This document shows positions 1 through 7,214 of a stretch of DNA of 13,175 bases, piece by piece. Source of the stretch: Spirochaetaceae bacterium (lineage in GTDB: Bacteria; Spirochaetota; Spirochaetia; SZUA-6; RPPD01); assembly GCA_003818675.1 (NCBI GenBank), contig RPPD01000016.1, positions 1 through 13,175 on the forward strand, written 5' to 3'. The position numbers and the translations under genes were made by a program. The notes under the pieces are model-generated. The model did no database searches, was not told where the DNA came from, and saw only the letters and a program-made list of their open reading frames with translations. Positions within the stretch are counted from its first letter, which is position 1, and every line of letters begins with the position of its first letter.

Positions 1-543
1 AATAAAATTACTGGGGCCAAATATGACAAATACTGCTGGTATGACGGGCTATTGGACATCACCAATGGATCCAATTATGTGACAGTTTCCTTCTGCAACC
101 TCCACAACAACAGCAAGACAAGCCTGGTGGGGAGCACCGACAATCACGGCCCTGATGAAGGCACACTCAAGGTGACATATCATCACAACTACATCCACGA
201 TATCGGTTCCCGCGGCCCCCGAGTGCGCTTCGGCCAGGTGCACGCCTATAACAACTATTACCGGAGAATCTCAGACTACGCGCTCGGGATCGGCGATCAT
301 GCGCAGATTGTTTCGGAAAACAACTACTTTGAAAATGTCATACAGCCGAGCAGAACATATGACCACCCGGGGAGCACAGGTTATCTCGCGGACTCGGGAA
401 GCGTTTTTAAAAGCTGTTCGAATCCGATTATAATCCAGGCTCCTGTTGGATGGACTCCATCCTCGGTATATTCCTATACTGCCGAGAAGGTCGATGCGGG
501 CTGGGCCACAGCCATAGTACCGCTTACAGGCCCGCAACCGTAA
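1..543 (+). CDS. Pectate lyase, polysaccharide lyase family 1 (5' end outside window)
   Basis: Partial gene. The reading frame is open from base 1 and ends at TAA, so the 180 residues seen are the C-terminal part. PL1 enzymes cut polygalacturonate by calcium-dependent beta-elimination, usually outside the cell or in the periplasm. The sequence carries the PL1 core: DGLLDI (residues 15-20 from the window edge), whose acidic residues match calcium ligands; VTVSFCNLHNNSKTSLVG; LKVTYHHNYIHDIGSR, with the conserved Lys at about 57; and RGPRVRFGQVHAYNNYY, where Arg71 is in the position of the catalytic arginine of PelC-type enzymes. The start and any signal peptide lie upstream and cannot be judged. 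The next gene, an oligogalacturonate lyase-like protein, begins 24 bases downstream, so the two are probably cotranscribed for pectin use. The family assignment is secure; the exact substrate (pectate or methylated pectin) is not. Confidence 0.9.
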   Translation, partial: NKITGAKYDKYCWYDGLLDITNGSNYVTVSFCNLHNNSKTSLVGSTDNHGPDEGTLKVTYHHNYIHDIGSRGPRVRFGQVHAYNNYYRRISDYALGIGDHAQIVSENNYFENVIQPSRTYDHPGSTGYLADSGSVFKSCSNPIIIQAPVGWTPSSVYSYTAEKVDAGWATAIVPLTGPQP

Positions 544-567
544 TTACCGGCCTTAATTGAAGGGAAC

Positions 568-1695
568 ATGAAACCTGATCTGACAAAATTATTTTCGCCA
601 TACACTGACCCGGAAAGCGATATTGTCTCATACCTGCTTGATCCCCGTATCGCACCCGTCCAGCAGAGCTTTTACTACACCAATCATTCAATCAGTCCGG
701 ACAATCGCTTCCTTTGGTTTTACTGCGCTTTTCCGCCCTCAGGCAGCAGGGATCTGGGCAGAACCCTGGCAGTAGCGGATCTGTCGAACGGAACAATCAC
801 GCATTTTCCTGAAACCATGTTTGACAATATCTCACCCGTGATAGACTCTGACACAGGCGGGGTCTATTGGTGCACACGCCAGGCATTCTTTTTCCGCGGT
901 CCTGACCCGGAAGCAAAAGTAAAAATGATCTGCAAACTCCCTTCCGAACTCTACGGAAATCGCGCCATCCGCCGCGTCGCCACACATCTTACATTCTCCC
1001 CTGACAGAAAGGAACTCTTCTTTGATTCGCTTTCAGGAAATATGAGCTTTGCAGGAACAGTTGATATCGCCTCAGGTCGCCTGTCTGTATGGAAGCACTT
1101 TGAGCGGGATGTTAAACACGCGCAGTTTTGTCCAACAGACGCAGACCTCGTAATGCTCGCGCAGGACAATTACAATGATCCGCTCACAGGCATTCACTCG
1201 GACTACGATGACAGGATATGGTTGTTGCGACGTAACGGTGAGTTAAAACCGCTCTTCCCCCAAAAAACCCGGGTCACGCATGAATGGTGGGACATGGATG
1301 GAAAACACATCTGGGCTGTCAACAACCATGACCAGAATAGCGGTCCGGGTATCATCCGCATCCGTGTTAATGATGCAAAGACCGAATGCTTTGTTCAGGG
1401 GACTTTCTGGCACGCAAAAGACTGGAAAGGCAAATATCTGGTTTATGACAGGACAAGGGGCATATTTTTTCGCGGCTGTCCTGCAAGCGTGCATTTCCAC
1501 AATCTGGAGACAGGAAAATCAATTCCCATTCTGACACACAATCCGGAATTCCACACACCACCATGCATGTACCATATTGATCCTCACCCGCATTTTTCTC
1601 CTGATGGAAGCCTTGTCATTTACACCACGACTGTCAGAAACCGAGTGGATGTGGCTGTTGTACTGACTTGCGAACTGATAGAAAGAACGCAATAA
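568..1695 (+). CDS. Oligogalacturonate lyase-like beta-propeller protein (PL22-like)
   Basis: 375 residues with no signal peptide, so probably cytoplasmic. The chain is a series of propeller-blade repeats with phrases such as HLTFSPDRKELFF (about 140-152), HAQFCPTDADLVMLAQ (184-199), VTHEWWDMDGKHIWAV (236-251) and HPHFSPDGSLVIYTT (340-354). Oligogalacturonate lyases of this fold split unsaturated digalacturonate into 4-deoxy-5-ketouronate using a metal held by histidines. The histidine-rich stretches at 238 and 336-342 (MYHIDPHPHF) are good candidates for that site, but I cannot map each ligand. The length is close to the roughly 385 residues usual for Ogl. The ATG is preceded by GAAGGG with a short spacing of about three bases. 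Its position directly after a pectate lyase supports the role: the lyase makes oligomers outside and this enzyme finishes them inside. The alternative is a generic TolB-like propeller protein. Confidence 0.65.
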   Translation: MKPDLTKLFSPYTDPESDIVSYLLDPRIAPVQQSFYYTNHSISPDNRFLWFYCAFPPSGSRDLGRTLAVADLSNGTITHFPETMFDNISPVIDSDTGGVYWCTRQAFFFRGPDPEAKVKMICKLPSELYGNRAIRRVATHLTFSPDRKELFFDSLSGNMSFAGTVDIASGRLSVWKHFERDVKHAQFCPTDADLVMLAQDNYNDPLTGIHSDYDDRIWLLRRNGELKPLFPQKTRVTHEWWDMDGKHIWAVNNHDQNSGPGIIRIRVNDAKTECFVQGTFWHAKDWKGKYLVYDRTRGIFFRGCPASVHFHNLETGKSIPILTHNPEFHTPPCMYHIDPHPHFSPDGSLVIYTTTVRNRVDVAVVLTCELIERTQ

Positions 1696-1717
1696 AAAAG
1701 GACGCAATGAAGAGTCC
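1691..1717 (-). terminator. Weak possible terminator for the pncA operon
   Basis: Read on the minus strand, a 4-bp GGAC/GTCC stem is followed by TTTTTTATT, about 20 bases beyond the stop of the DUF5312-like gene. The T-run fits an intrinsic terminator but the stem is very short. The stop codon of the convergent lyase gene lies inside the T-run. No better terminator for either converging unit is visible in this 43-base gap. Confidence 0.25.
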
Positions 1718-1738
1718 ATGCCAGGCAGCAAAATCCAG

Positions 1739-3442
1739 TCAGACCGATGACTCCAGTGTCCTGATATCCTTCAAAATTGAGAACGCCTCATGCGCGAATG
1801 CGATGCACCGTTCCCACTCCTTCCTTAGAACCTCGTTCTCCTTGCCGCCGATGTAGCTTAAGTTGGCAATGGTGTCATACTTGCCACCTGCATCGCTGTA
1901 GAGAATGCCATTGAGAATTTTAGTGATTGATTGCAATGCGCCTGTCACCTTGTCAATAATGGCAAGAGCTTCGGCATCTGCCTTGCGCATCAGTACTTCC
2001 GCCTTCTTTCCCGCAAGCGGTTGGGTGTTTGTGTCCATCATGAGTACGGCAATCGCGCTGCCTATCTCGCCTTCAGGATGAATTCGTTTTTCAAAAAGCG
2101 GTATTTTTTCATTCAGAGAATTTAATGTATTGAAAGCATCTGTGTATTCTATCCTGTTGTCTGATTTGTAAAATTCTCCGTTGATAAAAAGAATCTTTAG
2201 CGTTGCTGACATTTTCTGAAGAACGACATTCCTGAAAAATCCAGCGACAAAAGACAGGGATCTCCAGTGTCCGATATCAGGACCGTTATCATAAAAAGAC
2301 GGATGGTAATATTTTATCTCCGGCGGCTTGCTGCCACCCAGAAAAGTCTGTATACGGGTCTCGAGATTCATTGAGCGGAGTTCCCTGGTGTAATTACGAT
2401 ACAGTTTGGAGAGCCTGGCACTCCAGTATTTTTTTAGCAGCAGAAACCAGTCCTCCCCTGCATTCAGTCCTGACACGACATAGTTGTAATCATTCATGAG
2501 TACCTTGGCAATCATGGCCATGGGAATCTCGCGGTTGAATTTCCGTATGCCACCCAGGGCTTCCTCCGCCTTCCCAAAGTTATTTCGGAGTTCCTCTTCC
2601 ATCTCCTTGTTGCCTTGACCCGCAGGCTGCATTGAATACAGGAAAAGCGCGTGGAGCGCGGTCTTTGAGGGAGGGGTTCGTGTGCTTTTGAGAATTTCAG
2701 CGAGCTCAATCATCCGTTTTGAAATATCAGAAAAACTGCAGGCAGGCCCTCCATGATGGCCAACAGAAATAAACCTGGCCAGGATTGTGTCAAAATCAAA
2801 GCATGCAAATGCATTCATGACCTGAAGCGCCTGATAATCGCGCTGGATCTGCTGCTTTTCTTCCTTGGGAAAATCGTTAAGTATTTCCCTGAACCTGCGC
2901 TCCATTTGTTCTTTCAGTTCACCCTCATCGCGTACGCCCCTGGATCCCGCGATCTGTCGTGGATCTGTCTCATTCTCCAGCTGCATGGAAACACGCTCGC
3001 ATTCAGTCCATGTCAGAAATGCGGCAAACTCCTCTTTGTTATTGTCCGAGATAGGTTGAATATACTTCCTGAAAAATCTGGCACTGTTACCAAGAGATTC
3101 CAGGTCATGTCTCATTTTTTCCAGAAAAAGCGAACTCCTGAAATCAACGGAATGCGGAATGATTCTGGTAATTTGTTTTTTGATATTGTTTAACAGGTTC
3201 TCTTCGAAAATCTCGCGTGATTCTTTGCCTGTAAACAGCGATTTGATCATTATTAAAAAACGCTGAAAAAACGAAAGGTTCTTAAATGCAGTATCTGCAT
3301 CAGTTGCAGGCTTTTCCTCCTGCTCCACGGCGAGAGGCTCATTCGATACGCTGGCCGCGTGCTCTATCCGCGACAAGAGATCACGACGTTCATCATCATA
3401 GAGATCGCGGACAATTTTGTCGAACGTTGACTGCTCTTCCAT
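1739..3442 (-). CDS. Spirochaete protein of unknown function (DUF5312-like)
   Basis: 567 residues; function unknown. I associate its opening (MEEQSTFDKIVRDLYDDERR) and the stretch FFQRFLIMIKSLFTGKESRE (about 58-77) with a family described from Treponema-type spirochaetes, DUF5312. This is recognition from memory, not a search result. It has no signal peptide and no clear transmembrane helix. Residues 56-70 are hydrophobic but contain Arg and Lys, so they look more like an amphipathic segment than a membrane span. Most of the rest is charged and predicted helical. The gene is last in the pncA-pncB-synthase operon, 36 bases after the stop of the synthase gene. The ATG has only a weak GGAT upstream. 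It ends 43 bases from the convergent lyase gene. Nothing in its sequence indicates an enzyme, and its neighbours do not suggest a role beyond cotranscription. Confidence 0.8.
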   Translation of the reverse strand: MEEQSTFDKIVRDLYDDERRDLLSRIEHAASVSNEPLAVEQEEKPATDADTAFKNLSFFQRFLIMIKSLFTGKESREIFEENLLNNIKKQITRIIPHSVDFRSSLFLEKMRHDLESLGNSARFFRKYIQPISDNNKEEFAAFLTWTECERVSMQLENETDPRQIAGSRGVRDEGELKEQMERRFREILNDFPKEEKQQIQRDYQALQVMNAFACFDFDTILARFISVGHHGGPACSFSDISKRMIELAEILKSTRTPPSKTALHALFLYSMQPAGQGNKEMEEELRNNFGKAEEALGGIRKFNREIPMAMIAKVLMNDYNYVVSGLNAGEDWFLLLKKYWSARLSKLYRNYTRELRSMNLETRIQTFLGGSKPPEIKYYHPSFYDNGPDIGHWRSLSFVAGFFRNVVLQKMSATLKILFINGEFYKSDNRIEYTDAFNTLNSLNEKIPLFEKRIHPEGEIGSAIAVLMMDTNTQPLAGKKAEVLMRKADAEALAIIDKVTGALQSITKILNGILYSDAGGKYDTIANLSYIGGKENEVLRKEWERCIAFAHEAFSILKDIRTLESSV

Positions 3443-3478
3443 GGCTTATCCAATTGTAGCCGTCGTACGGGCATAAAG

Positions 3479-4591
3479 TCAATCAGGGATCACGTCAGTC
3501 CAGGAAATTCCCGCACCAGCAGGTATGTCCCTGCACGACTTTTTTCCAAGAATTATTGGCAGAAATTCAGGAGAAAGTCCTGGTGGAGTGTTTTTCTCGC
3601 TCCGAAGCAACACGGTATTTTTTTCAGAAAATTTCTCACCGCGCTTTATATCCTTCCAGGCGAGCAAAGACCTCCTGGTTGAAAAATAATTGTCCCGCTC
3701 GCTTGACGAGAGATGTTTCCTCCCTGTCCCCAGGACTCTCTGTACCCGTTCTTGTCCGTAAATGCCACCAAGCCAGGCTGCCGCCTCATCTCTCGACATT
3801 TTTTCCATATTCCTGATCCCGCTGACCATTTTTGAAAAAGCTTTCTCATCAAGGGCAATTGGATCATCGAGTCCTCCGCCTGTTCTTGAAAGGGTCAAAT
3901 GCTTTTCCACTGCCGCAGCCCCCTCCATCACAGCAGTACCTGGTACAAGAAGCGGGTCAAGTGAGTGGTCAGAAATTCCGACCGGGATATCAAAGATACC
4001 CGATAGAAGCGGAATAATGCGGCAGTTATATTCTTCCTCAGGTGCAGGATAGCTTGTTACACAGTGCAGGAGCATGGCAGGACATGCACAATGCTCCAAA
4101 GCAGCCTCAATGTCCGCAAGCTGTGAAATACCAGTAGAGAGGAATACCGGCAAGCCCCATGAGCTCACCTCATCCAAAAGCGGGAAATGATTGAGTTCAG
4201 GCGAAGCGATCTTCATCACGGAAACGCCTGTTTCCTGCAAAATCCTGGCGCTCCCAAGTCCGAATGCTGAGCAGAGAAACATCAGCCGCTTTGACTCGGC
4301 GTATTCCTTCAGCGCCGCGTAAAATTCTCCATCCCGCTCTACTTCCTTAAACCTCGCATAGATGTCCGTTTTACCGCCAGGGAGCTGGATTGATCCTGCC
4401 GTTGGATGCACAATCTCATCGGCAAACACGGCCTGGAATTTCACGCAGTCCGCGCCTGAGCTTGCCGCAGCATCTATGAGCCTGCGTCCAGCGTCAAGAT
4501 CTCCGCCATGCGCGGTTCCAGCTTCAGCAATGATGAAACAGCGTTCTCCCTTTCCGACTTTTACATGCGATCCTATCTGCACTGGATTCAT
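3479..4591 (-). CDS. NeuB/SpsE-family sialic acid synthase-like protein with SAF domain
   Basis: 370 residues. NeuB-family enzymes condense phosphoenolpyruvate with an N-acetylated hexosamine to give a nonulosonate such as sialic acid. Residues about 15-290 form the TIM-barrel synthase domain: FIIAEAGTAHGGDLD (19-33), GADCVKFQ, KIASPELNHFP, LLHCVTSYPAPEEEYN, GISDHS and AVEKHLTL. The histidines in GISDHS and EKHLTL correspond to the metal ligands of NeuB. Residues about 305-368 form a SAF (antifreeze-like) domain that normally caps the active site. The usual ENHNG-type signature reads AHGG here, so two conserved Asn are replaced. The start is well supported: AGGAGAG lies five bases upstream, and the ATG overlaps the pncB stop by four bases (ATGA), suggesting coupling. 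No other nonulosonate gene lies next to it, so the substrate is uncertain. It resembles the proteins called SpsE in treponemes. Confidence 0.85.
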   Translation of the reverse strand: MNPVQIGSHVKVGKGERCFIIAEAGTAHGGDLDAGRRLIDAAASSGADCVKFQAVFADEIVHPTAGSIQLPGGKTDIYARFKEVERDGEFYAALKEYAESKRLMFLCSAFGLGSARILQETGVSVMKIASPELNHFPLLDEVSSWGLPVFLSTGISQLADIEAALEHCACPAMLLHCVTSYPAPEEEYNCRIIPLLSGIFDIPVGISDHSLDPLLVPGTAVMEGAAAVEKHLTLSRTGGGLDDPIALDEKAFSKMVSGIRNMEKMSRDEAAAWLGGIYGQERVQRVLGTGRKHLSSSERDNYFSTRRSLLAWKDIKRGEKFSEKNTVLLRSEKNTPPGLSPEFLPIILGKKSCRDIPAGAGISWTDVIPD

Positions 4592-6063
4592 GTTGCTCTC
4601 CTGTTGTTGTCCATTTTTTCAATAAGCGAAAACTTCAGCTTCATCAGTTTTTCCGAAAGCGAGACGCGATATATATGCGGATTCAACAGCCTCGTAAATG
4701 ACTCGTCGAGGCAATCAATTCCTGAAAGTGCCGTCTTCCTTATTTTATCGAGGGACAGGTCAGGCATGACCTTCTTTCCATTCTTCATTACCCGGGAAAG
4801 CATTGGAGTTACTTTTCCTGCCGCAAGGTCAAAATGCCTGTACTGGAAAAGCGGATGATAAAGCCTGTATGTCATATCAGGGCTGAAATTCTCCTGCTCG
4901 AGGGCCACAACATCAGCCTCAAGCTTTCCGGTTTTGCTTGTGAAGCGGAATACCTGCTTTCTTCCCGGATTATTCATCTTCTCCGGATTGTTTGAGCGTT
5001 TCATGACCGGGATCTCGTGGCCATTAGCTGACTCACGGCCATCGTCAGACAGCTGCGCGAGTTTGTACACTCCTGATAAAGAAGGGTCACCCGCTGCTGT
5101 AACCAGATTTGTGCCCACGCCCCAGACATTTATTGGTGCACTGCGCAGCACGAGCTGCTGAATTACTTCTTCTGACAACTCGTTTGAAACAACGATGGCA
5201 GCTTTTTCGAGTCCTGCCTCGTCAAGCTGTTTTCTGACTTCCTTGCTAAAAAATTCCAGGTCACCTGAATCCAGCCTTACTCCAAATATGTCAATACCCT
5301 TTTCTTTCAGTTTTTTACCAACGATAATTGCATTTTTCAAACCGCTTTCAAGAGTATCATATGTATCAATAAGCAGCACGCAGTTATTGGGGTATAATTC
5401 CGCGTATTTTTCAAATGCCTCCAACTCTGTTTCAAACGACATCACCCATGAATGCGCCATAGTTCCTCTCACTGGTATTCCAAAGGCCTTGCCAGCGAGC
5501 GTATTTGATGTGGCCCTGACTCCGCCAATAAATGCAGCCCGGGCCGCCGCCATTGCACCATTGCTTCCCTGAGCCCTGCGGAGGCCAAACTCCAGAAGCT
5601 CTCCCTTTCCAGAGGACAGATACATCCTCGCGGCCTTTGTAGCTATCAGGGTCTGAAAATTGACAGTGTTTAAAAGCAGGCTCTCAATAATCTGGGTCTC
5701 CAGAAGACACCCCTCAATCCGGAGGATTGGTTCGTTTGGGAAGACCACGGATCCTTCTTCAAACGCCCAAACATCACCCGTGAATCTAAAACCCGCGAGA
5801 AAATCCAGAAAATCCTTTTCAAAGAGACCGATGGTTCCAAGGAAGCCAATGTCATCCGCGGAAAACCTTAGGTTCTCCAGGGCATCCAGAAGAGGTTTAA
5901 GTCCGGCAAAAATGGAAAACCCTCCTGCAAACGGAGGCTTGCGGAAAAACATGTCAAAAACAGCGCGGGGATTATGCTTGAGAGAAAAGTATCCTGAAGC
6001 CATGGTCAGTTCATAGAAATCCGTAAACAGACCTGTTGTCGGAACCAAGGGAATTTCTTTCAT
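4588..6063 (-). CDS. pncB: Nicotinate phosphoribosyltransferase
   Basis: 491 residues, the size of the longer bacterial and human-type enzymes rather than the roughly 400-residue E. coli form. It joins nicotinate to PRPP with ATP hydrolysis to make nicotinate mononucleotide, the committing step of the Preiss-Handler NAD salvage route. The sequence starts with the typical TTGLFTDFYELTMASGY. It has EFGLRRAQG (158-166) and GTMAHSWVMSFE, where His204 is the histidine phosphorylated in this family. LLIDTYDTLESG, GVRLDSGDL and NVWGVGTNL form the PRPP/barrel region, and a C-terminal extension follows from about residue 370. The ATG shares one base with the pncA stop (TAATG), with AGGCGAGA just upstream inside pncA, so translation is probably coupled. 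PncA supplies its substrate. The product would pass to NadD and NadE, which are not in the window. Confidence 0.95.
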   Translation of the reverse strand: MKEIPLVPTTGLFTDFYELTMASGYFSLKHNPRAVFDMFFRKPPFAGGFSIFAGLKPLLDALENLRFSADDIGFLGTIGLFEKDFLDFLAGFRFTGDVWAFEEGSVVFPNEPILRIEGCLLETQIIESLLLNTVNFQTLIATKAARMYLSSGKGELLEFGLRRAQGSNGAMAAARAAFIGGVRATSNTLAGKAFGIPVRGTMAHSWVMSFETELEAFEKYAELYPNNCVLLIDTYDTLESGLKNAIIVGKKLKEKGIDIFGVRLDSGDLEFFSKEVRKQLDEAGLEKAAIVVSNELSEEVIQQLVLRSAPINVWGVGTNLVTAAGDPSLSGVYKLAQLSDDGRESANGHEIPVMKRSNNPEKMNNPGRKQVFRFTSKTGKLEADVVALEQENFSPDMTYRLYHPLFQYRHFDLAAGKVTPMLSRVMKNGKKVMPDLSLDKIRKTALSGIDCLDESFTRLLNPHIYRVSLSEKLMKLKFSLIEKMDNNRRAT

Positions 6064-6692
6064 TATATGATCTCGCCTGATGCAACCAGTTTTGCTCCCT
6101 TGACCTGCATGGTTTCCAGGGCTTTTGCCGCGCTGCCCGCAGGAACATCCACGCCACGCACAGCATCCGAAACAATTTTAACCTCGTATCCAAGTGCAAG
6201 GGCATCAAGCGCGGTATACAAAACACAATAATCTGTGGCAAGTCCTGTCAGATAGAGACTTTTTACCCCAAGTCCCTGGAGAAATCCATCAAGCCCTGTA
6301 GACGTTTTTTTATCGTTTTCAAAAAATGCCGAATATGAATCCATCTCAGGCCGCAAACCTTTATGGACAATTAGTGAAACGGGCACACGGTCAAGTGCAG
6401 GATGAAAATCAGCGCCCAGGGTACCCGCAACGCAATGGACAGGCCAGAGTACCTGTACTTGACCTGCCACAAGGGCTGTGTCAAAGGGTTTTTTCCCCTT
6501 GTGGTTTACAGCAAAAGAGATATGTGATTCTGGATGCCAATCCTGCGTCGCAATTACCAGAGCAAATAAAGGTGCAATCCTGTTAATGACCGGGATCACA
6601 GCATCACCTGAAGCAACAGCCAAACTTCCGTTAGGGCAAAAATCATTCTGAACATCTATAATAATGAGCGCGGAATCCCTCTCAGCCTTCAT
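6063..6692 (-). CDS. pncA: Nicotinamidase
   Basis: 209 residues, cysteine-hydrolase (isochorismatase-like) fold. It deamidates nicotinamide to nicotinate in the cytoplasm. The catalytic triad can be read directly: Asp13 in IIIDVQNDFCPNGSL, Lys111 in VHKGLRPEMDSYSAFF and Cys156 in LTGLATDYCV. The metal-binding residues are Asp51, His53 and His57 (TQDWHPESHISF) and His86 (WPVHCV). The length is typical. The ATG is preceded by GAGG about six bases upstream, and a promoter-like sequence lies at 6744-6772. It is the first gene of a minus-strand operon with pncB, the SpsE-like synthase and the DUF5312-like gene, and pncB starts on its last stop base. The adjacency of PncA and PncB is functionally direct: nicotinamide released by NAD-consuming reactions is recycled in two consecutive steps. 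Confidence 0.95.
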   Translation of the reverse strand: MKAERDSALIIIDVQNDFCPNGSLAVASGDAVIPVINRIAPLFALVIATQDWHPESHISFAVNHKGKKPFDTALVAGQVQVLWPVHCVAGTLGADFHPALDRVPVSLIVHKGLRPEMDSYSAFFENDKKTSTGLDGFLQGLGVKSLYLTGLATDYCVLYTALDALALGYEVKIVSDAVRGVDVPAGSAAKALETMQVKGAKLVASGEII

Positions 6693-6743
6693 ACAATACC
6701 TCGCATGTCAAAAAGCCGGTCCAGCCTGCCAGCTGACCATTCA

Positions 6744-6772
6744 AATTTACAATTTTTCAAAAATACTGTAAA
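6744..6772 (-). promoter_or_regulatory. Sigma70-like promoter for the pncA operon
   Basis: On the minus strand TTTACA (6772-6767) and TAAATT (6749-6744) are separated by exactly 17 bases. Transcription would start near 6737, giving a 5' leader of about 45 bases before the pncA ATG. Only five of six and four of six bases match consensus, in an AT-rich stretch, so this is a candidate. I see no obvious operator palindrome overlapping it. Confidence 0.5.
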
Positions 6773-6913
6773 GGGAATAGAGTGCCCCATATTTTCTTTT
6801 ATGTGCCAAATAAAATTCTACAAGACCCTCGACAAGCGGCTCCAAATTGTTTAGTATTAGAAACGGGATTTACCCTGATTCAATAAAACAACATCTTCAA
6901 GAAGGAGTAGAAT

Positions 6914-7126
6914 ATGCAGACAATCAGCTGTGATTCTTGCAGAAAAGTGATAAACGAAGCCATGAGAGACATCAACTATGTCACAATCCTGGACAGGACC
7001 ATGTGCACACCCTGCAAGGAAGTATTTGACAAGCGGGTCACACAGACCATGTTTTCAAAAAAGAAATACGTCTTTCTGGACCAGAAAAAGCTCCTGAGTG
7101 ACACTCTCTACAAGACGTGCAAATAA
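6914..7126 (+). CDS. Small zinc-ribbon-like protein, function unknown
   Basis: 70 residues. Cysteines form two CxxC pairs, C6-DS-C9 and C31-TP-C34, 21 residues apart, which is the layout of a small zinc ribbon. A further Cys69 is the penultimate residue. The C-terminal half is basic and hydrophobic (FSKKKYVFLDQKKLL). There is no signal peptide, so it is probably cytoplasmic. The start is well supported: GAAGGAG stands seven bases before the ATG. It is a single-gene unit: divergent from pncA with about 220 bases between, convergent with the DegT-like gene, and followed within 16 bases by a strong intrinsic terminator. The good ribosome binding site, dedicated terminator and cysteine pairs make it a real gene rather than a chance frame. 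I do not recognise the family. Binding of zinc, or of nucleic acid or a partner protein through it, is an inference only. Confidence 0.75.
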   Translation: MQTISCDSCRKVINEAMRDINYVTILDRTMCTPCKEVFDKRVTQTMFSKKKYVFLDQKKLLSDTLYKTCK

Positions 7127-7141
7127 CCAGCATTTTACAGC

Positions 7142-7189
7142 AAAGCCCGTACATGGCAGTCTTGACGGCCGGGTACGGGCTTTTTTTTT
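7142..7189 (+). terminator. Intrinsic terminator after the small zinc-ribbon-like gene
   Basis: An 11-bp perfect stem, AAAGCCCGTAC (7142-7152) and GTACGGGCTTT (7173-7183), is followed by a run of nine T (7181-7189). It begins 15 bases after the stop codon at 7126. The loop is long, about 20 bases. On the minus strand only three T follow the stem, so it is less likely to stop the convergent DegT-like transcript efficiently, though the hairpin itself is symmetrical. Confidence 0.9.
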
Positions 7190-7214
7190 GCATCATCATT
7201 AAAGTGGACTCCCA

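Noticed and set aside
2753..3193. A 146-codon + strand frame
   Set aside because: Antisense shadow of the DUF5312-like gene with no plausible start signal or family features.
6773..6913. Search for a riboswitch or operator in the pncA / small-protein divergent gap
   Set aside because: Apart from the pncA promoter candidate and the ribosome binding site of the small gene, I see no strong palindrome or conserved aptamer core.
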